NCBI GenBank assembly: GCA_012513645.1 | Contig: JAAZBU010000025.1 | Span: 1 to 49,084, forward strand | Reading direction: 5' to 3' | From: Clostridiales bacterium | GTDB lineage: Bacteria; Bacillota; Clostridia; Christensenellales; Aristaeellaceae | Length of the DNA: 49,084 nt | In this document: piece by piece, positions 22,738-30,861 of the stretch | Numbering within the stretch: position 1 is the first letter of the stretch | How the letters are laid out: each line of letters opens with the position of its first letter | The notes under the pieces: generated by a model | Told to the model about the DNA's origin: nothing | The model's input: the letters and a program-made list of their open reading frames with translations, nothing else | Database searches by the model: none | Program-made: the position numbers and the translations under genes

Positions 22738-23892
22738 CTACCCCTTCACCGCCCCGGCGGTCAGGCCCGAGATGATGTACTTCTGCATGAACATGCTCAG
22801 CAGAATGATGGGCAAGGTGATGAACACGGCGGCCGCCATCAGGCCGCCCCAATCCACCGAGGCATAGCCCACAAAACCGTAGATGGCGATGGGCAGCGTG
22901 GCGGTCTTGGCGCCCGACAGGGTGAGGGAGAACATAAAGTTGTTCCACGAGAAGATGAAGGCCAGCAACGAGGCCGTGAGGATGCCGGGCACGGACACCG
23001 GCAGCACCATGGTGAGAAAGGTGCGCCACTGGGCGCTGCCGTCCACCCAGGCGGCCTCCTCCAGCTCACGGGGCACATTGCCAAAGAAGGGCACCATGAT
23101 CCAGATGATGAAGGGCAGGGCCACCAACAGGTGGCTCATGATGAGGGCGGCAAAGGTATTGGTGAGGCCCAGCTGGAGAAACAGCAGGTACCAGGGCACC
23201 AAAAAGGTGATGCCCGGGATCATGCGCACCACTAAAATGATCAGGCTGATCTTGTACAGCTTCCACCGGGCCACGGCGTAGGCCGCGGGCAGGCCGATAA
23301 TCAGCCCCAGGCCGGTGGACATCAGCGCCACGTAGAAGCTGTTGAAGGTGGGGCGCAGGAAATCGTACTGGTTGAAGACCGACACATAGTTGCGCGTGGT
23401 GGGCGTGAAATCGAACATGCCGCGGGTGGCGTCGATGATGTCCACATTGTTTTTAAACGAGGCCAGCACCATCCAGAAGAACGGGAACACCGTGATCAGC
23501 AGCACGCCGTAGATCAGCACATACTTGCCCACGCCGGGGACGAACAGGCTGCCCGCCATCAGCAGCAGGCCCAGGGCCAGCAGCCAGGGGGCTCTGGCCA
23601 TATCGCTCGAGGCGGGGATGGCTTTCATGCTCAGGCGGCCGATGCGTATCTCATACTTCTGCTCGATGACGGCCTTGCGGTAGTCATCGCCCAGGTCCTC
23701 CACATCGCGGCGGATCTGGCTGAGGGTGCCGCGGTCCACGCCCAAGGTGCGGGCATAGTCCCCCACCTTGACGGTGGTGCTCCACCCGCGCCAGGCCAGC
23801 GCCAGCCCAACCACAAACAGCAGCACGCCCAGCACGGCCAGCACATTCATCCGGGTGTCGGTGAAGGGTTTCTTGCGTTTGCTCAGCTGCAT
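22738..23892 (-). CDS. Carbohydrate ABC transporter permease with unusual N-terminal extension
   Basis: The start at 23892 overlaps the upstream permease stop (TGATG). It has 384 residues against 270-300 for this family. The last 270 residues are a canonical MalG-type permease: FPFFWMVLASFKN, AAYAVARWKL, and the EAA loop EAAWVDGSAQWRTFLTMVLPVSVPG, ending in KYIISGLTAGAVKG. The first 110 residues add one membrane helix (MNVLAVLGVLLFVVGLALAW), an external segment of about 70 residues (KVGDYARTLGVDRGTLSQIR and following) and another helix (PWLLALGLLLMAGSLFVPG). The extension may contact the binding protein. No ABC ATPase is in the window, so a shared ATPase encoded elsewhere is expected. Confidence 0.9.
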   Translation of the reverse strand: MQLSKRKKPFTDTRMNVLAVLGVLLFVVGLALAWRGWSTTVKVGDYARTLGVDRGTLSQIRRDVEDLGDDYRKAVIEQKYEIRIGRLSMKAIPASSDMARAPWLLALGLLLMAGSLFVPGVGKYVLIYGVLLITVFPFFWMVLASFKNNVDIIDATRGMFDFTPTTRNYVSVFNQYDFLRPTFNSFYVALMSTGLGLIIGLPAAYAVARWKLYKISLIILVVRMIPGITFLVPWYLLFLQLGLTNTFAALIMSHLLVALPFIIWIMVPFFGNVPRELEEAAWVDGSAQWRTFLTMVLPVSVPGILTASLLAFIFSWNNFMFSLTLSGAKTATLPIAIYGFVGYASVDWGGLMAAAVFITLPIILLSMFMQKYIISGLTAGAVKG

Positions 23893-24770
23893 CAGTACTC
23901 CACCTCCACCCGCTTCTTGGCGGCGTTGAACATAATGGCCATGCTCATCACGATAACAAAGAAGCACATGGTGATCGCCGCGCCCTCGCCAAAGCTGTAG
24001 TACTGGAAGGTGGCCAGCGTGGCGTATATGTTGATGGTTTCGGTGGCAAAGCCCGGGCCGCCCTTGGTGGTGGCGTAGATGATGTCAAAGGTCTTGATGG
24101 CGTCAATCAGCCGCAGCAGCACCGCCACCAGAATGGTGGGGCTGGCCAGCGGCAGCGTGATGTAGCGGAAGCGCTGGAAGGCGGTGGCCCCGTCCACCAC
24201 GGCGGATTCGTAAGGGTCCTTGGGGATGGCCACCATGCCGGCCAGCACCATCAGCATCACCATGGGCGTCCACTCCCACACGTCAATAAAAATCAAGGCG
24301 TTAAGCGCCGACGCGGAGGAGCCCAGGAACAGCTGACGCGGAAAGCCCATGCTGGTTAAAATGGCGTTGCCCAGGCCGATGGTGGGCTCGTAAATCATCT
24401 GCCACACCATGCCCACGGCCACCGGGGTAGCCACCACCGGCAGCAAAAACAGCGTCTTGGCCACGCCCTTGCCAAAGAAGCTGCGGTTGAGCATCTGGGC
24501 GATGCCGATGCCCAGCAGCGTCTGGATGGCCACCGCCACAAAGGCGTAATACAGCGTGCGGCCCACCGCGCTCCAGAAGCGGGGCGAGCGAAACAGCATC
24601 AGGTAGTTGCTGGCGCCCACAAACTCCGGGCTGGACAGCGCCGACATGCTCCACTTGCTGGTGCTCATGTAGATGTTGTACCCCAGGGGAAACAGCACCA
24701 TGAACACGATAAACAGCAGGCAGGGCAACAGAAAAAGAATCTTCAGGTGTTTATCCACCCAGCGGCTCAT
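23892..24770 (-). CDS. Carbohydrate ABC transporter permease (MalF type)
   Basis: It has 292 residues with six predicted helices: ILFLLPCLLFIVFMVLFPLG first, then LYYAFVAVAIQTLLGIGIAQ and others. The EAA loop is YESAVVDGATAFQRFRYITLP, which docks the ATPase. Family end motif TKGGPGFATETINIY is present. It partners with the next permease and the binding protein 265 nt upstream. The family imports sugars or sugar alcohols; the substrate is not evident. Confidence 0.92.
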   Translation of the reverse strand: MSRWVDKHLKILFLLPCLLFIVFMVLFPLGYNIYMSTSKWSMSALSSPEFVGASNYLMLFRSPRFWSAVGRTLYYAFVAVAIQTLLGIGIAQMLNRSFFGKGVAKTLFLLPVVATPVAVGMVWQMIYEPTIGLGNAILTSMGFPRQLFLGSSASALNALIFIDVWEWTPMVMLMVLAGMVAIPKDPYESAVVDGATAFQRFRYITLPLASPTILVAVLLRLIDAIKTFDIIYATTKGGPGFATETINIYATLATFQYYSFGEGAAITMCFFVIVMSMAIMFNAAKKRVEVEY

Positions 24771-24891
24771 AGGCAGGCTCCTTTACGGTCGGGCGTTCAA
24801 CTTGGGTGCAAAACTTGCATGTTGCACGGGGTTGCAGCTGTCACTGCGCTTTGAGCGCGGCCGCGAAAACTGACGGGGAAGGCATGCCTGT

Positions 24892-24918
24892 GTTCCCGGC
24901 GTACATGCCGCCGGGAAC
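24892..24918 (-). terminator. Intercistronic hairpin 1 of importer operon
   Basis: GTTCCCGGCG (24892-24901) pairs with CGCCGGGAAC (24909-24918). It is part of a cluster of three strong stems between the binding-protein gene and the permeases, without T-tracts. Confidence 0.55.
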
Positions 24919-24928
24919 GATTGCGCCC

Positions 24929-24947
24929 GGCGGGGAAGTTCCCCGCC
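24929..24947 (-). terminator. Intercistronic hairpin 2 of importer operon
   Basis: GGCGGGGAA (24929-24937), one base, TTCCCCGCC (24939-24947): a perfect palindrome that can also act as a DNA operator. Confidence 0.5.
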
Positions 24948-24998
24948 AGGGCCGTCCCCTCACGCCCTGGTGATTCATATGCTTAGGATGATAGGGCA

Positions 24999-25026
24999 GG
25001 GGCTGCCGCGGCAAAGCGGCAGCCCC
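24999..25026 (-). terminator. Hairpin directly after the binding-protein gene
   Basis: GGGGCTGCCGC (24999-25009) and GCGGCAGCCCC (25016-25026) form an 11-bp stem 9 nt beyond the stop of the solute-binding protein gene. Such stems often protect the abundant binding-protein mRNA or partly terminate before the permeases. Confidence 0.65.
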
Positions 25027-25035
25027 GGGGAATGG

Positions 25036-26310
25036 TTACTTCTTCTGCTCGGCGGCGCGGTCCTCTTCGATGACGGACTGGAAGCCGCGGTTGGCCTCGT
25101 CGGCGGCGGCCTGCACATCCCCACCCTCAATGGCGGCAACGATGGCCTGGCCGATGTAGTCGCGGGCCTTGGAGACCGAGGTGATCAGCGGGCGGTCATA
25201 GCCCTTGGTGTTCTTGGTGCCGGCCGAGCCAATGACTTCTACCAACTGCGGCGGGAAGGCCACGTTGGCCTCAGGAATGCCGTAGACCGAGATGCGCGCG
25301 CCGGGCACGCCCGCGGCCTGCAGGGTGGCGGTCATTTCCTTGCCGGCGGCCCACTTGACAAACTCGGCCGCGGCGTCTGCCTTCTCGGTGAAGGCGCCCA
25401 TGGACAGGCCCCAGGAGGGGATGTTGTAGAAGCTGTCGCCCGGGAAGAGGGCGTAGCCGGTCTTATCGGCCACCACGGACTCGGCCGCGTTGACAGCGTT
25501 GTTGAAGATGGCGTCCGCCTCGGTGTACATGGCGGCCTTGCCGGAGGCATACAGCGCGGCGCACTGCTGCCAGTGCATGGCAGTCACGCCGGGAGGTCCA
25601 AACTCGCGCAGCATATCGCCGTAGAACTTGAGGGCCTTGACAGCCTCGGGGGTGTTGATGGCGGCATTGCCTTCAGCATCCATCCAGTCGCCGCCCATGG
25701 AATACAGGTAGCCGGAGAACTGGGTGACGGCGGCGGCGGTCAGCCCGCGGGACACGATGCCGTACACGCCGGCATCCACATCGGTCAGCGCCTCGGCGGC
25801 GGCCCACAGCTCGTCCAGCGTGGTGGGCACCTGGAGGCCGGCCTCCTCAAACAGGTCGGTGCGGTAGTAGAGGATTTCCCGCTCGGTGACCAGCGGGACG
25901 CCGAAGTACTTGTCACCGTCGTTGTACAGCGCCAGCGTCGCCTCAAAGAAGTCGGCCTTGTCCATCTTCTCATCGTTGAGCAGGGGCGTCACGTCGTACA
26001 GCCAGCCGTTGGCGATCATCTGCTTGGCTTCCTGCAGGGGACGGGTCATGAACACGTCCAGGTCCTTGCTCTGGCCGGCCAGCTCGATGGCCAGCTTCTG
26101 GCTGAGCTGATCCTCGGCATACATCTCCACGTTGAGCTTGATGCCGGTCAGCTCTTCAAACTCCTTCAGGTGGGGCTCCAGGGCGTTGGACCACATGTGG
26201 TTGGCCAGCAGCACGCGCAACTCGGTGCCCGCGTAGGGCTTTTCGGCCTGCACGGGGGCCAGGGACAGCAGCAGCGCCAGGCTGAGTACAAGGGCAAAGA
26301 GTCTCTTCAT
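25036..26310 (-). CDS. Extracellular solute-binding protein, family 1 (sugar ABC importer)
   Basis: The start follows AAGGAGGACCCAAG. It has 424 residues. The signal peptide MKRLFALVLSLALLLSLAPVQA lacks a lipobox cysteine, so signal peptidase I cleavage after VQA is likely. The mature part matches family 1 binding proteins: LRVLLANHMWSNALEPHLKE, FEELTGIKLNVEMY, then the hinge region REILYYRTDLFEEAGLQVPTT and late KGYDRPLITSVSKARDYIGQA. It would capture a sugar outside the membrane and deliver it to the two permeases encoded downstream. In a monoderm such proteins are usually lipid-anchored, which makes the absence of a cysteine unusual. Confidence 0.9.
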   Translation of the reverse strand: MKRLFALVLSLALLLSLAPVQAEKPYAGTELRVLLANHMWSNALEPHLKEFEELTGIKLNVEMYAEDQLSQKLAIELAGQSKDLDVFMTRPLQEAKQMIANGWLYDVTPLLNDEKMDKADFFEATLALYNDGDKYFGVPLVTEREILYYRTDLFEEAGLQVPTTLDELWAAAEALTDVDAGVYGIVSRGLTAAAVTQFSGYLYSMGGDWMDAEGNAAINTPEAVKALKFYGDMLREFGPPGVTAMHWQQCAALYASGKAAMYTEADAIFNNAVNAAESVVADKTGYALFPGDSFYNIPSWGLSMGAFTEKADAAAEFVKWAAGKEMTATLQAAGVPGARISVYGIPEANVAFPPQLVEVIGSAGTKNTKGYDRPLITSVSKARDYIGQAIVAAIEGGDVQAAADEANRGFQSVIEEDRAAEQKK

Positions 26311-26421
26311 CTTGGGTCCTCCTTATGATATTGATGCAACAGCGCTGAACGCGCCGGGCATATCCGCAGGATGGCGGCATCTCTCGTCCGCCGCAGCGTT
26401 ATAGGGGCCTGTGTCCCAGTT

Positions 26422-26451
26422 ATCATAAGTCAACCATAAACGCCATGTCAA
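26422..26451 (-). promoter_or_regulatory. Promoter of the sugar importer operon
   Basis: On the minus strand TTGACA (26451-26446) and TATGAT (26427-26422) are 18 nt apart. Further TTGAC-type half sites (ACTTGACT at 26477-26484 on plus, GTTGACTTATG on minus) suggest repeated operator elements around it. The leader to the start codon is about 105 nt. Confidence 0.7.
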
Positions 26452-26508
26452 GCAAAAACCCTTGTGTAATCAATCACTTGACTTGTTGTAACAATCCGCG
26501 GGCACCGT

Positions 26509-26538
26509 TTGCCCCACCTCGCGCCGGTCTGGTATAAT
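26509..26538 (+). promoter_or_regulatory. Promoter of zinc-ribbon membrane protein gene
   Basis: TTGCCC (26509-26514) and TATAAT (26533-26538) are 18 nt apart, pointing to the gene that starts at 26566. This makes the 255-bp gap a divergent promoter region. Confidence 0.65.
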
Positions 26539-26565
26539 GAGCAGCGAAATCATTCTGGAGGAAGT

Positions 26566-27216
26566 ATGCTGATCTACTACTGCGCCAAGTGCCAGCGCCA
26601 GAATATGCACAACACGTGCGACAGCTGCGGCAAGGGCTTGCCGGGCACGGCGGCGCGCTACATCTGGTCGGACTATCGGCTGCCGCTGGGCGACGTGGTC
26701 AAGTTAGGGCAGGTGATGCGCATCCCGCTGATTGCCCTGGCGCTGCTGATCACGGTGATGTTTGTGATGGAGTATATCCTCACCGGCGCGCAGGCGATGG
26801 ATTTTCTGACCAACTCGGGCGTGCTGCCCGCGATGGTGCAGGCCTTCATGGGCGCGGTGGCCATCGCCCTGCTGATTCTGGCCCTGCAGGGGCGCGAGAA
26901 CGTGCAGTATGTGCTGGACCCAAAGGGCGCGCTCAAGCGCACGTGGATACGCCCCACCCGGCTGAACTGCTGGGCCCGCGGCCTGCACTACGACAAGCGC
27001 GCCATCCAGCAGAATGCCGACGGCATGCCCTTTTTGATGGCCCATGAGGAGTACCTGGTCTGGCAGGACGCAAAGCGCTACGCGCTGCGCCCGCGGGCGG
27101 GCCGCATCAAGCTGTACCGCCCCTATGCCTTCGTGTTTATGACGCTGCACATCCCCCGCGAGGAGTATGACGGCGCCGCCCAGATGGTAGCCGCCAAGAT
27201 CAAGCTGAAAAAGTGA
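26566..27216 (+). CDS. Membrane protein with N-terminal zinc ribbon, unknown function
   Basis: TCTGGAGGAAGT (26554-26565) sets the start at 26566. It has 216 residues. Cysteines in YCAKCQRQNMHNTCDSCGKG form a zinc ribbon at residues 6-22. Two membrane helices follow (MRIPLIALALLITVMFVMEY and MVQAFMGAVAIALLILAL), then a cytoplasmic region with WIRPTRLNCWARGLHYDKRA. I do not recognise the family. Its stop is in the same region as the GTG at 27213, but the CapA-like gene most likely begins 27 nt later, so the two are probably co-transcribed. Confidence 0.75.
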   Translation: MLIYYCAKCQRQNMHNTCDSCGKGLPGTAARYIWSDYRLPLGDVVKLGQVMRIPLIALALLITVMFVMEYILTGAQAMDFLTNSGVLPAMVQAFMGAVAIALLILALQGRENVQYVLDPKGALKRTWIRPTRLNCWARGLHYDKRAIQQNADGMPFLMAHEEYLVWQDAKRYALRPRAGRIKLYRPYAFVFMTLHIPREEYDGAAQMVAAKIKLKK

Positions 27217-27242
27217 TCCCTTTTCGACTGAAAGGAAGCCTG

Positions 27243-28310
27243 GTGAACAAGCGTTTATCCTGTCGTTTTCATATCCTCAATCTCCTTTTACTGCTGTGCC
27301 TGCTGCCGCTGAGCGCCATGGCCGGGGAATCCTCCCTTGTGGTCACTGCCCCCGCCGGGCAAACCTCCCTCACCATGACCTTCATGGGCGACTGCATCCT
27401 GGGCAGCGAGGAAAAGAGCCGCAAACTGCCCGAAAGCTTTGACACCGCCATACAGGATGAGGGGTATGCGTGGCCCTTTTCAGGGGTGGCGCATATTTTG
27501 CAGGCCGATGACCTGAGCGTCATCAACCTGGAGGGCGTGTTCAAGGATGACCGCGCCGGCCGCGAGGACGGCAAGCTGCACTGGTTCCGCGGGCCGACGG
27601 ACTTTGCACAAATCCTGCCGCACAGCAGCATCGAGCTGGCCGGCCTGGCCAACAACCATGTGCGCGACTATGGCAACGCGGGCCGCCGCACCACCAAAAA
27701 GGCGCTGGAGGACAACGGCATCCCCTACTTTGGCTACAGCGACCTGCATGTCTGGGAGAAGGACGGCCTTAAGATCGGCTTTGGCGGCATCCGGGAGACC
27801 ACCTTCCGCCAGAAGCCCAAGCTGCCCGCGGAGGAAATCCAGCAGCTCAAGGAGCAGGGCTGCCACTACATCGTCTACACCATCCACGCGGGCAAGGAGT
27901 ACGACAACAACCACAACAAGCTGCAGACCCGAATGGCCCACGACATCATCGACGCCGGGGCAAACCTGGTGGTGGGCGCGCACCCCCATGTGGTGCAGGG
28001 CATCGAGCAGTACAACGATGGGCTGATCATCTACTCGCTGGGCAACTTTGTGTTCGGCGGCAACCTCAAGCTGACCGAGTTTGAGGCCTTCATGCTGCAG
28101 GTGCATCTGGACTTTGCGGGCGAGGCGCTGCGCGAAACCACGCTCACCCTCATCCCCGTGTTCACCACCGGGGCGCGCCCGGCCAACGACTTCCGCCCCA
28201 TCCCGGCCGAGGGGGAGGATAAGGCCCGCATCTTGAAACGCATTCAGGATGACAGCGGCGACCTCACCATCACCGAGGTGATGCGGTTCCCGGCCGCCCC
28301 GGCGGAGTAG
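27243..28310 (+). CDS. CapA-like metallophosphatase-fold protein (secreted)
   Basis: The chosen start is GTG at 27243 behind AAAGGAAG (27231-27238); a GTG at 27213 overlaps the previous stop and lacks an RBS. It has 355 residues. A signal peptide (ILNLLLLLCLLPLSAMA) is followed by the poly-gamma-glutamate synthesis CapA (PGA_cap) fold: MTFMGDCILG, SVINLEGVF, LAGLANNHVRDYG, YTIHAGKEY, VVGAHPHVVQG and YSLGNFVFGG. These are the metal-ligand motifs of the calcineurin-like superfamily. Members take part in capsule or polyglutamate export; here no capBC partners are nearby, so the role remains open. Confidence 0.9.
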   Translation: MNKRLSCRFHILNLLLLLCLLPLSAMAGESSLVVTAPAGQTSLTMTFMGDCILGSEEKSRKLPESFDTAIQDEGYAWPFSGVAHILQADDLSVINLEGVFKDDRAGREDGKLHWFRGPTDFAQILPHSSIELAGLANNHVRDYGNAGRRTTKKALEDNGIPYFGYSDLHVWEKDGLKIGFGGIRETTFRQKPKLPAEEIQQLKEQGCHYIVYTIHAGKEYDNNHNKLQTRMAHDIIDAGANLVVGAHPHVVQGIEQYNDGLIIYSLGNFVFGGNLKLTEFEAFMLQVHLDFAGEALRETTLTLIPVFTTGARPANDFRPIPAEGEDKARILKRIQDDSGDLTITEVMRFPAAPAE

Positions 28311-28428
28311 CCGCTGATTCCTGCATAAACCGTGTATTTTCTGCCGGCCTGTTGATGACATGGCCGGCCCTTTGTTTCGCGGGCGGCGCGATCGTGATAT
28401 GATAATCGGCAATAGGAGGTGTGCCCCA

Positions 28429-28773
28429 ATGGAGGAAAAAAACACCCTGTATATCCTGTGGGCCAACGCCGACCCGCTGACCGCCCGGCTGATGGTGATG
28501 ATGTACGCCAAGAACAGCCTGCTGCGCGGCTGGTGGGAAAAGGTCACCCTGATTGTGTGGGGCGCCACCGCCAAGCTGATGGCCGAGGACGCGGCCATTC
28601 AGGAGGAGCTGAAGGTACTGCAGCATGTGGGCGTGCACGTGACGGCCTGCATCGCCTGCGCACGGGAGCTGGGCGTAGTAGAGCAGCTGGAGGCGCTGGG
28701 CATCGAGGTGGTCTCCTGGGGGCCGCTGCTCACCGACGTGCTCAAAAACAACGAGCAGCTGATCACCATTTAG
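28429..28773 (+). CDS. DsrE-family protein
   Basis: AGGAGG (28414-28419) and 9-nt spacing give the start at 28429. It has 114 residues, a single DsrE/DsrF-like fold: NTLYILWANADPLTARLMVM, then KVTLIVWGATAKLMAED and HVTACIACARELGVVEQL. The cysteines in TACIACARE sit where sulfur-relay members carry their reactive Cys. It may handle sulfur or persulfide, or be a regulatory relative. A TATGAT box at 28398-28403 suggests its own weak promoter. Confidence 0.82.
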   Translation: MEEKNTLYILWANADPLTARLMVMMYAKNSLLRGWWEKVTLIVWGATAKLMAEDAAIQEELKVLQHVGVHVTACIACARELGVVEQLEALGIEVVSWGPLLTDVLKNNEQLITI

Positions 28774-28788
28774 CACATCTGCCCGTTG

Positions 28789-28817
28789 TTGCATTTTAAT
28801 GAAGCAATCCGTATAAT
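28789..28817 (+). promoter_or_regulatory. Promoter of the proBAC operon
   Basis: TATAAT (28812-28817) with TTGCAT (28789-28794) 17 nt upstream. It lies just after the DsrE gene and 28 nt before the proB start. Confidence 0.6.
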
Positions 28818-28844
28818 CGTGCCACATACTTCATGGAGGGCAAC

Positions 28845-29636
28845 ATGGCAAAGCAGTACAGGCGCATCGTGGTCAAGGTGGGCACCTCCACATTGACACA
28901 CCCCAGCGGCCGCACCAATATCCGGGAGATGGAGCACCTGGTGCGGGTGCTCAGCGATATCATGAACCGCGGCATCCAAGTGGCGCTGGTCACCTCGGGC
29001 GCCATCGGCGTGGGCGTGGGCAAGTTGGGCCTGCCCGCGCGGCCCAAGGACACGCCGGGCAAGCAGGCCTGCGCCACCGTGGGCCAGTGCGAGCTGATGT
29101 ATATGTATGACAAGATGTTCAACGAGTACAGCCACAAGGTGGGCCAGCTGCTGATTACCAAGGAGGACGTGGAGGACAGCCAGCGCCGGGGCAACCTGGT
29201 CGCCTGCTTTGACCGGCTGTTTGAGATGGGCGTGCTGCCCATCATCAACGAGAACGACGCCGTGGCGGTGGAGGAAATCGTCTACGGCGACAATGACAGC
29301 CTGTCGGCCATTGTGGCGCGGCTGATCCACGCCGATCTGCTGATTATATTAAGCGATATCGATGGCCTGTACGACGCCGACCCCCGCACGCACCCCGAGG
29401 CCAGGCGCATCCCCCGGGTGACGGAGATCACCGACGAGCTGCGCCGGGCCTGCACGGGGGCGGGCAGCGAGCTGGGCACCGGCGGCATGGAGACCAAGCT
29501 GCGCGCCGCCGAAATCGCCGGCCGGGACGGCATCCCCACCATCGTGATGAACGGCACCCCGCCCGAAAACATTTACCAGGCGCTGGAGGGGGCGGACATC
29601 GGCACGATCTTTGAAAGGATGGGTTCCAATGCTTAG
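28845..29636 (+). CDS. proB: Glutamate 5-kinase, short form
   Basis: The start at 28845 (MAKQYRRIVVKVGTSTL) follows GGAGGG (28835-28840). It has 263 residues: only the amino-acid kinase domain, without the C-terminal PUA domain of E. coli ProB. Family signatures are VVKVGTSTLT, VALVTSGAIGVGVGKLGL, PIINENDAVAVEEI, DNDSLSAIVARLI, LIILSDIDGLYDADPR and GTGGMETKLRAAEIA. It phosphorylates glutamate, the committed and usually proline-inhibited step of proline synthesis. It heads the proBAC operon with an 8-nt overlap into proA. Confidence 0.96.
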   Translation: MAKQYRRIVVKVGTSTLTHPSGRTNIREMEHLVRVLSDIMNRGIQVALVTSGAIGVGVGKLGLPARPKDTPGKQACATVGQCELMYMYDKMFNEYSHKVGQLLITKEDVEDSQRRGNLVACFDRLFEMGVLPIINENDAVAVEEIVYGDNDSLSAIVARLIHADLLIILSDIDGLYDADPRTHPEARRIPRVTEITDELRRACTGAGSELGTGGMETKLRAAEIAGRDGIPTIVMNGTPPENIYQALEGADIGTIFERMGSNA

Positions 29637-30861
29637 CCAGATGGGGATCCGGGCCCGGCAGGCGGCGGCGCAGCTGGCGCTGTCCGGGGCCAATGTGCGC
29701 AACCGGGCGCTGGGCTTGATTGCCCAAGGGCTGCACGACAGGCAAGACATGGTGCTCCAGGCCAACATGGAGGACATGCTGGCCGCGGCGGACCTCAGCC
29801 AGGCCATGCGCGACCGCCTGCTGCTGACCGACAAGCGCCTGGATGACATGGCCGAGGCTGTGCTGGCCATCCGCAGCCAGTCCGACCCGCTGCACCACAC
29901 ACTGTATGAGGATACGCGGCCCAACGGCCTGCACATCCGCCGTATGCCGGCGCCGCTGGGCGTAATCGCCGTCATCTACGAGGCGCGCCCCAACGTGACG
30001 CTGGACGCGGCCGCCATGTGCCTTAAAAGCGGCAACGCCGCCATCCTGCGCGGCGGCAAGGAAGCCCTGCGCAGCAACGCGGCCCTCACCATGCTGGTGC
30101 AGGACGCCTGCGAGGAGGCCGGCCTGCCGCGCGACTGCGTGCAACTGGTGGAGGACACCAGCCGCGACAGCGCGCTGGCGCTGATGCGCCTGCGGGGGTA
30201 TGTGGATCTGCTGGTCCCCCGCGGCGGGCATGGGCTGATACAGTCCGCGCTGCAAAACGCCACCGTGCCCGTGCTGGAGACCGGCGAGGGCGTGTGCCAC
30301 GTGTATGTGGACCGAATGGCCGACCCGCAGATGGCGCTGGATATCGTGGTCAACGCCAAGGCCAGCCGCCCCAGCGTGTGCAACGCGGCGGAGTGCCTGT
30401 TGATCCACCGGGATGCGGCCGACGCGCTGCTGCCGGCCATTGGCCGGGCGCTGAGCGACAAGGGCGTTGAGCTGCGCGGCGACGAGGCCGCCTGCTCGCT
30501 GCTACCCCAGGCCATCCCCGCCACCCAGGAGGACTGGGGGCAGGAGTTTAACGACCTGATCCTGGCCGTGCGCGTGGTAAACAGCCTGGACGAAGCCCTC
30601 CAGCACATCGCCCGCTACGGCACCAAGCACTCGGAGGCCATTGTCACCGCCGACGCGGATGCCGCCCAGCGCTTCCTGCGCGAGGTAGATGCGGCCGCCG
30701 TCTACCACAACGCCTCCACCCGCTTTACCGATGGCGGGGAGTTCGGCTTCGGCGCGGAGATCGGCATCGCCACGCAAAAGCTGCACTGCCGGGGCCCGGT
30801 GGATATCAAGGCCCTGTGCACCTACAAGTATGTGATTGAGGGAGAGGGGCAGATCCGATGA
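29629..30861 (+). CDS. proA: Gamma-glutamyl phosphate reductase
   Basis: The start at 29629 overlaps the proB stop by 8 nt. It has 410 residues, normal length. It reduces glutamyl-5-phosphate to glutamate semialdehyde with NADPH. Visible signatures are PLGVIAVIYEARPNVTLDAA, LRGGKEALRSN, the catalytic Cys251 in ASRPSVCNAAECLL, and the C-terminal FTDGGEFGFGAEIGIATQKL. The last codon overlaps the proC ATG. Confidence 0.97.
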   Translation: MLSQMGIRARQAAAQLALSGANVRNRALGLIAQGLHDRQDMVLQANMEDMLAAADLSQAMRDRLLLTDKRLDDMAEAVLAIRSQSDPLHHTLYEDTRPNGLHIRRMPAPLGVIAVIYEARPNVTLDAAAMCLKSGNAAILRGGKEALRSNAALTMLVQDACEEAGLPRDCVQLVEDTSRDSALALMRLRGYVDLLVPRGGHGLIQSALQNATVPVLETGEGVCHVYVDRMADPQMALDIVVNAKASRPSVCNAAECLLIHRDAADALLPAIGRALSDKGVELRGDEAACSLLPQAIPATQEDWGQEFNDLILAVRVVNSLDEALQHIARYGTKHSEAIVTADADAAQRFLREVDAAAVYHNASTRFTDGGEFGFGAEIGIATQKLHCRGPVDIKALCTYKYVIEGEGQIR

